Assembly (NCBI RefSeq): GCF_947179515.1
Contig: NC_067473.1
Coordinates: forward strand, 124,421,909-124,485,908
Length of the DNA stretch: 64,000 bases
DNA from: Apodemus sylvaticus
Lineage: Eukaryota > Chordata > Mammalia > Rodentia > Muridae
Reading direction: 5' to 3'
Below are positions 23,975 to 35,405 of the stretch, piece after piece (position 1 is the first letter of the stretch; every line of letters begins with the position of its first letter). The notes beneath the pieces were generated by a model. It was not told the origin of the DNA and ran no database searches. It saw nothing but the letters and a program-made list of their open reading frames with translations. The position numbers and the translations under genes were made by a program.

Positions 23975-24720
23975 GAGCAGAGTATGTACTTTTGTCAGAA
24001 ACACCTAAATTCAAAGACACAGTCCAAAGGAAAAACACAGAAAAATACAAACCACATTAAGGACAGTCACAAGAACTATACAACCTAAGCAAAAGCACTT
24101 CAGATCATGCACACACAAATGTTATCATAATATTAAATTTTAAATAGAAAGAGGCATTCCCCTAATGTCATACGGGCCAACCATATAAAATGATAAAGCT
24201 AAAAATAGCCCTGTAGGACAGGAACCAAGACTAAGAGAGAAATAGTTGTACAATGAGAGTCTGAGACTTTAACACTTCAGTTTTTATAACACATGCAGCA
24301 ACTAAACAAGAACTGAACAAAGTAATGAGACTTGAGCAACACTATTCACCAACTCGATCTAACTAGTATCTCTGGAATGTTCTGCCAACCGTAGCAGAGC
24401 ACACATTTTTCTCAGATCACTTGGAACATTATTAAGAAAAAAACAAAACAAAACAAAAAAACGATATATAGGACACAAAATAATTCTCAATAAAGCCATA
24501 CTAGGTAAATCCCTAACCACAATGGAATGAACAACAGAAACTTGGGAAATACAAAATATGTGAAATTTAAACAACAAAGTCCTAAACTCAGTTGGAGTGT
24601 ATCAAGTAAAAATCACAATGGAAAGGAAAATACTTTAGTATGAAAGAAATTAAAAACACTGCACACTGGGACTTACGAGATGCAGATAAAGTGTTCTCCT
24701 AGAGGGCAATTTATAGCTGT
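23975..24720 (+). mobile_element. Ancient L1/HAL1-type ORF2 remnant
   Basis: The A-rich plus strand holds decayed traces of the ORF2 endonuclease end, such as frames reading HIFLRSLGTLL and RYIGHKIILNKAILGKS near 24400-24510. Many frames are broken. The pattern resembles old mammalian L1/HAL1 rather than the younger murine L1s elsewhere in the window. Confidence 0.45.
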
Positions 24721-24849
24721 AATGCCTGTGTTAGTGAAGAAGGCCTGAGATTGTTAAGACATTGGGGGAAGAGAGTAAGAAATCCTTAAGAAAATCACAG
24801 GCCCTGTCCCTAGAAGTGTTGTAGGTGTCACATGTGCATCAGTGAATGG

Positions 24850-26810
24850 CAGAGAGGAGAGAGGCTATGTCTACACTCAGTGTTCTGACCTGTGAACCTC
24901 TGAATGATTAGTTAGTAGCCTAACATTCCTTTTTAAAAGCCTGAGACAACCACCAGTCCTGTGCCATGCAGATCCAGACAAGCTCCCAGGGCAGGGAGCA
25001 AACTGGAGACTAGAAGACCCCCACCTGGGACCAGGACCGAGCCTGAGATAGACCAACCCTTGTATAGGCCTACTCAAATGGGCCCAAGCAAGGAGTGAGC
25101 TCAAGAAGACCACCAATCACCATGGGCCCAAACAGAGAACTAGTCTCAAATTACCACCAGTCTGAGTCACACAGGCCTGGGTGGGGCAGACCATGCCTAA
25201 GATGACTCCCTATCTGGTGTCATAATGTACAAGCAGTGCTTAGCATTCCTGAGACCACCCTGAAATTATGCCAGACACTCAGAGACCCTGGGTGCCTCTA
25301 AGAGGAGCAAGTAAAGGTAAAGAAAGGGAAGAAAAAGAGAAACAGAAGGATGTGGGCACAATGAAGAGAAGCAGAGCTGGAGGGAGAGTCAAGGGTAGTG
25401 AGGAACAACCTAATGTGAGTAGACAGTGATGCTACCTGGGACCATGGTGGGGCCCTGGCCTATGCTGCCACTGGGGCCACATCTGGTTCCATGGCCCTAC
25501 AGCAGTCATGTTACCACCAAAGGCCAGGAGGACTTTCCTGGTTTGGGATGCCACTGGGGACATGTTGATGTCTGACAGCTGTGCAAAACTGGTCCCACCC
25601 CTCACCTGGACGTTGTGGGAGAACTTGTCCTGTGGGTGTGGAAGCAGGAGAGCTGACTCTGCCCCTATCCAACTGTGGTAATTGGGAGAGCCACCGGAAG
25701 CACTACAGAAGTTACGGATGAGTCAGTCTAAGAATACAAGAATGGGAGAGCTGGCCCTGCTACTCGTCTCCTGTGAGGTGGCATGGATGAGAGAGATTCC
25801 CTCCTCCCTCCTCAACAGTTGTGGGAGGTGGGATGCCTGGCCCTGGGGTCATGAGAGCAGGAGGCTCATCCCTGCTCCTCGAGAGCTGCACACTCAGCTG
25901 CACCTCACCTAGGCAGCACAGTAGAGGCTGCAGGCAAACCATTCCTGAGGGCGTAAGCATGAAGGATCTGACCCTGCCACTTCTCTGCTGTGCGGTGACA
26001 TGGGCAAGGGAGAGATGCCACTCCCCCACCTCACCCCTTGCTACCTACAGCAGGCAGGAAAGCTGTCCCAAGGTCTTCAGAGTGGTAGAGTTGGTCCTGC
26101 CCCTCACCTGCTGCAGCACTCAGGAGAGCAGGCCCTGCACCTCATCTGGGAAACACAGTAAAGCTGGCCCTGGGTATAGGGGTTGTAGGTGATCCAGCTC
26201 TGAGGGTGTGAGTGCAGGAGAGCTAGCCCTGTGAGGCAGTGCAAATGAGGGGGGAGACACCCTCCTCCCTCTTCCCTCCTCCCTTATCACCTATGGCAGG
26301 CAGGAGAGCTGACCCTGAGGCCATGAGACCCCCCATCTCACCTGGACAGTTGCAGGGTTACTGGTAAGAACTCAAGAGCTAACCAGTTCAAACACCACTC
26401 AGGCCCAGATCCAAAGCTTTGAATTGGCCCACCCAAACATCTACCTCATCTATGCTGCTGGAGTTCATAAATGGGCCAGTCCTACAAATTCTAAACTATA
26501 GGATCTCCATGACATGGGCAACAAGAGGATATCTGAGAGGAGTCCAAATGAGGTTCCCGTATTGATAGAGCAGTAGAAGCCAGAGGCCTTATACCAGACC
26601 AGTGACTCATTGCCATGGATATTTGCAAGCAAAGATATGGACAAAGGGGTATACTCTGATACACCAGGACACACTACAGTTTCCATGGGAGGGTTTTCCC
26701 CTGTTGGTGGGGAGGTTGAAAGGTTAAAGGGTGGGGACTAGGAGAGGGGGAGATGAGTGAGATTCCGATGCATGATGATGTGATATTCACAAAGAACCAA
26801 TAAATTTGAA
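24850..26810 (+). mobile_element. L1-derived UTR block with GC-rich imperfect tandem units
   Basis: 24850-25320 has repeated 'agaccacc' phrases like the Lx 5'UTR. About 25600-26340 consists of imperfect units around 'gagagctggccctg' and 'cacctcacct', spaced roughly 80-130 bp apart. 26340-26810 then ends in sequence like a rodent L1 3'UTR, with 'gaaccaataaatttgaaaaa' as a likely polyadenylation region. GC content is clearly higher than in the neighbourhood. Coding parts are absent. Reading frames here (for example 25821-26192) come from the repeat units. Confidence 0.5.
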
Positions 26811-27479
26811 AAAGGAAAACAGTAAAGATTACAGCAGAAATGAATGGAAAGAGGAACTAGAAAAGCAATGATCAATGAAAACAGAGAAGGTACTAATGCC
26901 TTCCATCTCTTCATATATACATATATTGCCATCTATAAAAAGCCAAGAACTCTCCTCTCTTATTTTCGAATATGAAATGTCATTACCTCTTGTACCAACC
27001 AATCAAATATGGCATCAGTGACAGGCAAGGGGTCAGTATGTTACATAAGCACAATATAGCCCAATGTCAAAGGGGCCTCACAAGAGAGGCCCTGCTGGAT
27101 GAGAAGACACCAGACAAAGAACCAAGATTTGAAACCATCAGCAAGCAAGTACTAATACTGCAGACAGATAAGGGTAGGACTCTAGATCCTTCCAGCCAGG
27201 CCTCACTGTTAGAGCAGCGTAACCTCATGAAGTAGTCCAGCTACTACCCTAAGCAAACAACCTCCCTGAACAACTCAGAGTTATCTGAAGTAGCAGATGA
27301 CGTGTATAGCATAAGGTCCAGGTAACTGCTTATAACTCCTAGTTTGGAACTCAGAAGTAGGGCTTCTAATGTGATAAATGCTGATTGATTCTTAATATCC
27401 ACAAAGTTGAGTATAGAAATCTTTGGCCTGGCTCTCCAAAGTCTAACAATAAACCCAGAAAAATTCCAGGTAGGAGAGA
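26811..27479. other. Unassigned sequence
   Basis: No gene recognised. An 87-codon frame at 26972-27235 has no domain. Confidence 0.4.
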
Positions 27480-27735
27480 TGGCTCAAGTGATGCCTAGTG
27501 CACAAGCAGAGGTTCTATGTTCAATGCCCAGCATCCATGCAAAATGCAGGCTGCGCTTGTAAGGGTGTAGGGTGCAGTGGACAGCCTACCAGCAAGCTTC
27601 CGGTGCAGTGAGAGACTGTGTCTCAAAAAAGAAAAGGAATGAGCAATTGAGGAAGATAGCCAGCATTAACCTCTGTCATCTATGTGAACAGGCACATGCG
27701 TGTATATACCTGTACACACATGTACACACTTACAA
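27480..27735 (+). mobile_element. B4-type SINE
   Basis: It has the 'ggagagatggctcaagtgat' head, a middle with 'cagcatccatgcaaaatgcagg', and the tail 'gcagtgagagactgtgtctc' then A-rich sequence. The tail passes into CA-rich and then GA/GAAA-rich simple sequence. Confidence 0.65.
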
Positions 27736-27771
27736 AGACACACATATATGACACACAAAAGCATTTAAGAA

Positions 27772-27890
27772 AGAAAGAAAGAGAGAGAGAGAGAAAGAAA
27801 GAAAAAGAAAAGAAAGAAAGAAAAGAAGGAAGGAAGGAAAGAAGGAAGGAAAGAAAGAAGGAAGGAAGGAAAGAAAGAAGGAAAGAAAAA
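27772..27890 (+). repeat. Polypurine (GAAA)n/(GGAA)n tract, left half
   Basis: About 120 bases purely of A and G. The tract resumes at 29721-29785 beyond the L1 insertion, so the two were one purine tract before insertion. Confidence 0.95.
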
Positions 27891-29720
27891 ATGGCCATTT
27901 TAACTATATTGATTCTACCGATCCATGAGCATGGGAGGTTTTCCCATTTTTTGAGGTCTTCTTCCATTTCCTTCTTCAGAGTCTTGAAGTTCTTGCCATA
28001 CAGATCTTTCGCATGTTTGGTAAGAGTCACCCCAAGATACTTTATACTGTTCTATACAGATTCAATGCAATACCCATCAAAATCCCAACTCAATTCTTCA
28101 CAGAGTTAGAAAGAGCAATTATCAAATTCATCTGGAACAACAAAAAACCCAGGATAGCTAAAACTATTCTCAGCAACAAAAGAAAATCTGGGGGAATCAG
28201 TATCCCTGACCTCAAGCAATACTACAGAGCAATAGTGTTAAAAACTGCATGGTATTGGTACAGTGACAGGCAGGAGGATCAATGGAACAGGATTGAAGAT
28301 CCAGAAATGAACCCACACACCTATGGCCACTTGATCCTCGACAAAGAGGCTGAAAACATCCAATGGAAAAAAGATAGCCTTTTCAACAAATGGTGCTGGT
28401 TCAACTGGAGGTCAGCATGCAGAAGAATGCGAATTGATCCATCCTTGTCTCCTTGTACTAAGCTCAAATCCAAATGGATCAAGGACCTCCACATAAAGCC
28501 AGACACTCTGAAGCTAATAGAAAAGAAACTGGGGAAGACCCTTGAGGACATCGGTACAGGGAGAAAGTTTCTGAACAGAACACCAATAGCGTATGCTCTA
28601 AGAGCAAGAATTGACAAATGGGACCTCATAAGGTTACAGAGTTTCTGTAAGGCAAAGGACACCGTCAAGAGGACAGATCGGCAACCAACAAATTGGGAAA
28701 AGATCTTCACCAATCCTACATCAGATAGAGGGCTAATATCCAATATATATAAAGAACTCAAGAAGTTAGACTCCAGAAAACCGAACAACCCTATTAAAAA
28801 ATGGGGTACAGAGTTAAACAAAGAATTCTCACCTGAAGAACTTCGGATGGCGGAGAAGCATCTTAAAAAATGCTCCACTTCATTAGTCATTAGGGAAATG
28901 CAAATCAAAACAACCCTAAGATTTCATCTTACACCAGTCAGAATGGCTAAGATTAAAAATTCAGGAGACAGCAGGTGTTGGAGAGGGTGCGGAGAAAGAG
29001 GAACACTCCTCCACTGCTGGTGGGGTTGCAAATTGGTACAACCACTCTGGAAAGCAGTCTGGCGGTTCCTCCGAAAACTGGGCACCTCACTTCCAGAAGA
29101 TCCTGCTATACCACTCCTGGGCATATACCCAGAGGATTCCCCACCATGTAATAAGGATACATGCTCTACTATGTTCATAGCAGCCCTATTTATAATTGCC
29201 AGATGCTGGAAAGAACCCAGGTATCCCTCAACAGAAGAGTGGATACAAAAAATGTGGTATATCTACACAATGGAGTACTATTCAGCCATTAGAAACAATG
29301 AATTCATGAAATTCTTAGGCAAATGGATGGAGCTAGAGAACATCATACTAAGTGAGGTAACCCAGACTCAAAAGGTGAATCATGGTATGCACTCACTAAT
29401 AAGTGGTTATTAACCTAGAAAACTGGAATACCCAAAACATAATCCACACATCAAATGAGATACAAGAAGAAAGCAGGAGTGGTCCCTGGTTCTGGAAAGA
29501 CTCAGTGAAACAGTATTTGGCAAAACCAGAACGGGGAACTGGGAAGGGGTGGGAGGGAGGACAGGGGAAGAGAAGGGGGCTTACGGGACTTTCGGGGAGT
29601 GGGGGGGGGCTAGAAAAGGGGAAATCATTTGAAATGTAAATAAATTATATCAAATAAAAAAAAAGACAAAAAAAAAAAAAACAGCTAAGTGTTTCACCAC
29701 AAAAAAAAAAAAAAAAAAAA
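27891..29720. mobile_element. Twin-primed L1 with 3' transduction
   Basis: 27891 to about 28050 is minus-strand ORF2 (reading GVTLTKHAKDLYGKNFKTLKK down to INIVKMAI). About 28050 onward is plus-strand ORF2 from YRFNAIPIKIPTQFFTELE to the C-terminal LISGY at 29413, then 3'UTR and poly(A). Only about 15 bp (LPKAI) is lost at the inversion point. The exact 16-bp repeat aagaaggaaagaaaaa at 27875-27890 and 29721-29736 is a likely target-site duplication, though in simple sequence. The plus arm keeps an unbroken ORF2 C-terminal frame (about 450 codons), so the insertion is recent. A 19-nt segment at 29682-29700 lies between two A-tracts. Confidence 0.93.
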
Positions 29721-29785
29721 AAGAAGGAAAGAAAAAGAAAGGAAGGAAGGTAAAGAAAAAAGAAAAAAGGAAGGAAGGAAACTAT
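29721..29785 (+). repeat. Polypurine tract, right half
   Basis: GGAA/GAAA units continuing the tract at 27772-27890. The first 16 bases duplicate the end of the left half. Confidence 0.9.
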
Positions 29786-29990
29786 GTTTCTTAGGTGAAG
29801 ATGGAGATGGTGGTGGGGGGGGGTAGCCAGAGTCTCACTTATTTGCCAGTCCTAATTACCTTTCCATAATCAGTCCTTAAGACTATTAGAAGAACCATGA
29901 TTGACACAAATGCCAGGAGCTAAAATCTAACTCAGAGGGAGGAAGCATCCTTTTGTAGCCCACAGAAAGTTAATCAAAATGATGTCTTTA

Positions 29991-30064
29991 TTCTCCCACC
30001 CAGTACTAGCCAGGCCTATCCTGCTTAGCTTCTGAGATCAGGTGCATTCATGTTGGGATTGCCA
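29991..30064 (-). pseudogene. 5S rRNA-derived fragment
   Basis: On the minus strand this reads 'gatctcagaagctaagcagg' followed by 'ataggcctggctagtact', closely matching the middle of mammalian 5S rRNA (residues about 15-90), including the box A core of the internal RNA polymerase III promoter. About 9 nt are missing upstream of box A. The box C region ('gtactgggtgggaga') is slightly altered. The 3' third of 5S is absent, so it is not a functional 5S gene. It could be a 5S pseudogene or the 5S-derived head of an old SINE; the lack of a SINE body favours a pseudogene. Confidence 0.75.
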
Positions 30065-30574
30065 AAGACTTCACTCCTTGATTTACAATGTAGGGCTTTT
30101 GTTTGGAAGATTTGAGGTGAGGATTGTTTTTGTTCGATTTTTCGGAGGAAAACCTCATTTTCTGCTTGATTTGAGGCTGGCTGCTTCTTGCTGAAACAGG
30201 CTACCTCAAGGAATATGCAGTTAACATACAGACAATGGGCCCATACTTCCTTACTTGATGTATGACCTTAACCTGTAAGTTCTTGATATGACTCCATTGC
30301 TTCGGTTGTCAGTCGCCTGTTGGAAATGGATTGCCCTGAACCACTTCCACATGGAAGGGACATTGTTTGGTTCTGAAATTGACCCCTGCTTGGAATGCAT
30401 GTTTGCCTGTGCACAATTGCCCTGTGTGCAATGCTTTTAAGCAAAACCTTGATCTAAGGACTATGTTTATCCATCTGCACGGCATCTCACATGGTCAACC
30501 AGTACGGCCATGGGTACCATAAAATTCACTGATTTGACCACGTATTTGTCACCAACCGAAAGCAAATATTTTCT
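30065..30574. other. Unassigned sequence
   Basis: About 500 bp without a gene or recognised repeat. Confidence 0.4.
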
Positions 30575-31125
30575 TAATGTATGTTAGTTCTAACAATTTC
30601 TACTTATTATTGAGAATTTCACACATGGACCCAGTAAAATATGATCATATTATCCCTCTAGTTCTCCCTCCAAGCCCCCAATGTCCACTCCAACACATCA
30701 TCTCCCCAACTTTTTTTTTTACAACTCATTATGTCCAGTTAGTGCTGCCCATATGCTCACAGGTGTAAGGCCAGCCACTGGAGCATGGGAAACCTGCCAG
30801 TCCCAACACACCACGATTCTCCCTACCCCAGCAACCCTCTCCAGATAATAGCCCTTCAGTAAAGCCTGGAGCTTGGCCAGTGGCTCTCCAGTCTACACTA
30901 AACTGTTGACTGCCCTGCTTTTGTGCAGGTCTTATGGAGCTAACCATAGTTACCGTGAGATCATGAATCCTGTCCAGAAGATAGTATTTTACAGTTCTCC
31001 TCCATATTCTTTGGCTCTTAGTCTTTTTACCATGTTACCTGTGCCTTGGTGGGGCGGGGGGGGTGGGGGGGTCTCAGATTTAGGGCTGGGCACTCAGTCT
31101 CTTTTCTCAATATTTTGACCAATTA
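30575..31125 (-). mobile_element. L1 3'UTR fragment (old murine L1)
   Basis: Antisense 3'UTR signatures: 'gctgcccatatgctcacagg', 'ttttgtgcaggtcttatgga', 'gtccagaagatagtatttta', and a G-run at 31056-31070. It is the same subfamily type as 15286-16440. No coding remnant is seen. Confidence 0.65.
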
Positions 31126-32193
31126 TGCAAATATCTTTATAGAATGAGGAAATAGCCTTTGGAGATTCAGTACTATACCAGCAAAGGGAAGACATATTGC
31201 AGATAGACCAGATCAAAGGACTCCAGAAATCTGAATAGTCTGAATCAAGATGGAGGGAAGTCGACCCAGAACCCAGATCCATGGGTCCAGGAAATGAAGT
31301 GTACCCATTAGCAAATGCACTTGTCATGCTGCCAGAAAAAAATCCCAGACTTCCTGCACTCCTGCACTTGAGAACCTTCACTAGGTTTGTCTGGAGCTTA
31401 TGGCCTTAAAACCAGCTCCCATGGGGGGTGGGGGGAGCAGGGATGGTTTTCCAGGGACCTAGAAATCAAGACTGTAGCATGTAGATGCACCTCTTGATCA
31501 TGAGGTTAAAAAAAAGACAGCAACCATGTTTGATGATGAGTCCTGAGGAGAAATTTGTTCCACAAAGTACAGCAGAAGCAGGAGAGAACCCCTAGAGCCT
31601 GTGGTTAAGGTCAAATAGAGCCCCGTAGCAACTGGAGCCAGGAAAGATGACTACTGTTCATGAGGGAAGATTTGGGTCTCATCACCAGGTAAAGAAACAT
31701 GGCCAGCTGAGAAGCCTGCTGAAGGCAAACAGAATGTCAGGGAGGTGGTGGAAAGAGATGGTTTCAAATACCAGCTGTGGCTAACAATATCGGAAGCAGG
31801 GAGGTAATTTCTTCATTTTATCATGAATATGCATGTGCATGAACACCTATGTATACATGTGTAGTGTGCACGCATTACATTTTTATAAAAACACACTCAA
31901 ATGCCTGGCCTTTCAAATCTCTCTTCTTTCAAACCATCTAGAGCATGAGAGAGGTTGGCTTTATCTGATAGGATCTAAGCACTATCAGCGTCAGAGCATA
32001 ATGTTAAAGTTACAGGCTCTCCAAAGAGAGGGGTCAATATTATCCATAGACTTTGGGTACCATGGGAAAACAATTTCTGTTGTATACAAGATATTTTTGT
32101 CATTTTAGGCATAAGTAAAACATAGTTATTGTGTTTATTTGCAGTTTAAATACAGCCAAATGGAGCCACACAATTACCAGTTCCTTAACGTCT

Positions 32194-32195
<2 letters not shown>
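31126..32195. other. Unassigned sequence
   Basis: About 1 kb with no supported gene. A 91-codon frame at 31833-32108 and a 95-codon minus frame at 31094-31381 lack recognisable domains. Confidence 0.4.
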
Positions 32196-32276
<81 letters not shown>

Positions 32277-32298
32277 TGTCTGTCTGTCTGTCTGTCTC
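32196..32298 (+). repeat. (TC)n-(TG)n-(TGTC)n compound microsatellite
   Basis: TC units to about 32238, TG units to about 32275, then TGTC tetranucleotides. It generates artefactual S/L- and C/V-repeat frames. Confidence 0.97.
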
Positions 32299-32777
32299 TA
32301 ATAAATGAATATGTCTCTAACTGAGTATATGCACACCTACATACACATACACACTCAGATGCGTTTGTTCTTTTCATTCTGTTTCTGTGAAGAACCTTTA
32401 TTCAAACCTAAACCAAAAGTTTGCATTTACAATGTTTTGTGGACATTCAATGAGTTAGTTCATAAACTTTTTTTTAAAGAGATGTTATCTAATATATGCT
32501 ATTATTATGATTCAGGCCATATTTTAGTTATTTCTATAAAATATCTCTTTTTCTTTTAGAACATTCTATCAGTCACTGCCTGTCCATGGAACTCTTCAAA
32601 ACACATTATAGGAAGCTATATCCCTCTACTAAAATGTATAGACCTTGAGCAGTGACTATAGGCCTGTGGGACATATTAGGCTTACCAAATAGCAGATGCT
32701 CAATAATTTTAATCCAATAAGTGAAAGACTGTCTTGTGGCAAATACAGAAGTCTACTGGTTCTAATTCATTCCCCAT

Positions 32778-32917
32778 TAGTAAGATAGATGGGAGATAGT
32801 ATGTCCATCTGTAAAAACTTAGCCACAAAAATAAAAATAAAAAAGTCACCTAAAAATATATGCATCCTAGAAAATAAATGGGTTAGTATTTGGAGAAAAT
32901 ATTTCTGAGACAATGTA
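32778..32917 (+). repeat. Local direct duplication, copy A
   Basis: The 140-bp stretch starting 'tagtaagatagatgggagat' recurs at 33698-33838 with about ten differences. It has no poly(A) tail and matches no recognised mobile element. Confidence 0.93.
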
Positions 32918-33697
32918 TTTCAAGTCTCAACCAGTGGACAGGTGCGAGTGATTCTGAAGGAAAGCCGGAGAGAAAGGGATGATTTTTATAAGGAATCAAT
33001 GGCTTAATCCATAACTGTGATAGTAGTCTTATGCTGCCATCTGCTAGTTAAGAACTTTAAAAGCAAGGTCTTAATCATAATGTTGAACGCTGACTCAGAG
33101 TTACTACAGTGTATCAGTAGGGTGGAGTACTGAAGAACTATAGAGGCCTGCTTTGAAGAAAAGGAGCAGCTCTTAAGATTTCATCGATCTATCAGAACTA
33201 GGAAGAGAAAACGAAGCCAGAGCCCCTAAGCTGTCTATTGTCCTTTGTAAACTCCCTGGAATCCTACCATCAGCTAGGTTGCCTAGTCTTGGCATTGTTC
33301 TGCCTGCCAATTTCATCTATTTGTTAAGTTGGTGGGAACAAGAAGAGGAGCAACGCATGTAAAATTAATCAGCATTCTGTTTCCCTTGGGCTAATTAGAG
33401 TCAAATGCTAGAGTTTCAACAGAAACAGTTTTTTTAATTACCATTGCAATAAATAATAATAACGACAAGTAACTATCGAGCCAGCAAGGATGAAATCATG
33501 TCTGACCTAATAACACATATACCCACAATTACAGGCTTGGCTCTTTACCAGCAGTTTATGGGGGAATATAGAGATTAAGGATATGGACAATTGGGTTCAT
33601 AATGAGCAGTGAGACTCACAGGTCAAGGCCAAAGAAATCATCTGCACTTAATCTCTTGAACCTGGAATTATGACTAAGATATAATGTCTAGTTGAGA
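32918..33697. other. Unassigned spacer between the duplicated blocks
   Basis: No gene or known repeat. About 780 bp of single-copy-looking sequence. Confidence 0.4.
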
Positions 33698-33838
33698 TAG
33701 TAAGATAGATGGGAGATAGTATGTCCATCTGTATAAACTTATTCTCAAAAATAAAAATAAAAAATGTCACCTAAAAATATATGCATCCTAGAAAATAGAT
33801 AGAGTAGTATTTGGAGAAAATATTTCTGAGACAATGTA
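33698..33838 (+). repeat. Local direct duplication, copy B
   Basis: Second copy of the 32778-32917 block, 920 bp downstream in the same orientation. It ends at the shared 'tctgagacaatgta'. Confidence 0.93.
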
Positions 33839-34527
33839 GTTCTATAATTGTAAAACAACCCCAAGTGTTCCATTCTAATGCTTATGTGTGACTCTTATTC
33901 TTCCCATGAAAGGGTGGGATTTATTTCTCTTCTCCAATGTGAACTAGCCTCCTGACTTCCGTTAGCTAAAAGAAGCAACGGGAATGAATGTGTATGGGTT
34001 GAAAATTTAGGATTAAATGGTTTATCTCTTGTTCTCTTAGCATCCTGCTTGGCCACCTTGAGAGAAGGCTTCAGGTTAATCTATTGGATAATAATGGAGG
34101 CACATTATGGGCAACCCAATAGCCTACTCAGAAGCCAGCTCCCCAGACTTGTATGTGAGGCCAGCCTAGGCTACTTATCACTGAGCTAACACACCAGCCT
34201 GCAATAGACAAACATATTAGCAAATTCAAATATAATTTATTGAGCCTGGACCATACCCCTAGAACCACCCACCTGACATTTAAAGTCAGTCATAAGAAAT
34301 GACAAACATCTACTCTTCGGTGGAAGTGGATTACAGTGTGGCTTGTTCTGCAGTGAGAGATAACTGATATCTATAGAGAGAGAAAATCTAATAATCCTTT
34401 TTTTATCATGCTACAATGTTAGAAGGCACTTATATTGTTTTTTTAAATCCTGAAGCAGAATCAAAACTTAAAATCTACCTAGCCCTTTACTAAAAATAAA
34501 TATGAGGCCTAGAAAGGCAATCCCTTA
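33839..34527. other. Unassigned sequence
   Basis: Nothing recognisable as a gene or repeat. Confidence 0.4.
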
Positions 34528-34905
34528 GTCAGAGTTCCTATTGCCTTGATAAAGCTCCAGGAATAAAAGCCACTTGCCCACAGTCCGTCATCAGGAGAAG
34601 TCAGGAGAGCTACTAAAGACAGGAACCTGGAGGCAGAGATTGAAGTAGAGGCTATAGGAGAATGCTGCTCACTGGATTGCTCCTCAGGTCTTGCTCAGCC
34701 TGCTCTCTTATATCCTTAAGGACCACCATGCCAGAGGTGGTACCACTCTCAGTGAACTGGGCCCTTTCACATTAATCATTAGTCAAGAAAATGCACCACA
34801 GACTGCCCCCAGGCCAATCTGGCAGGGGCATTTTCTCAATTAATGTTCCTTCTTCCCAAATAATTTCTAGTTTATCTGCAATTGATATAAAGCTAATCAG
34901 CATAG
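34528..34905 (-). mobile_element. MaLR-type LTR
   Basis: Begins (plus-strand reading) 'ttagtcagagttcctattgc' and includes 'ggtaccactctcagtgaact' and 'attagtcaagaaaatgcacc'. This is the antisense view of the diverged LTR-type repeat also seen at 44445-44810. The target-site duplication has not survived. Confidence 0.55.
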
Positions 34906-35052
34906 AAAATATTGCCTTACTGGTTGCAACTTCATCTATAAGTAATAAAAAATTAATTCAAGGTTAATAAAAATAATAACCAGAGAGCTTTAATAGAAAT
35001 AAGATGAAATAAGTAAATATGTTATATGTCATGCAGATATATGACCATTATC

Positions 35053-35405
35053 TTAGTTACTTTTATAACTACTGTGATAAAATACTCCAACAAAAGAAAC
35101 AAGGGCAAAGGGATTTATCTTGGGTCACAGTTTGAAGGGATTGTCGGTAACAGTAGGGTCGTCACAGCATCAGGAGCCCGAGGCAATTGGTCAGAGTATC
35201 TGCAGTAAGGAGGCAGAGGAATATGAATGCCTTTATTCAGTTAATCTTCTGTTATAGACTCCAGAATCCCAGCACAGGGGTTGGTGACACCCACAGTATC
35301 CAAGGCTTCCTACCTCAACCTAATCAAGAAATCACCCCACAAACATGTCCAGAGGCTCATTCCTCAGGAAATTCTTTAGCTCATGAAGTTAACAATGAAA
35401 ATTAA
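35053..35405 (-). mobile_element. MaLR-type LTR, diverged
   Basis: Starts 'cttagttacttttataacta' then 'ctgtgataaaatactccaac', the antisense 3' end of the same LTR class. It is less well kept than the 34528 copy. Confidence 0.5.

Noticed and set aside
28013..29413. 466-codon plus-strand frame
   Set aside because: ORF2 C-terminal part of a 5'-inverted, truncated L1. It lacks the endonuclease and most of the reverse transcriptase and cannot encode a working protein.
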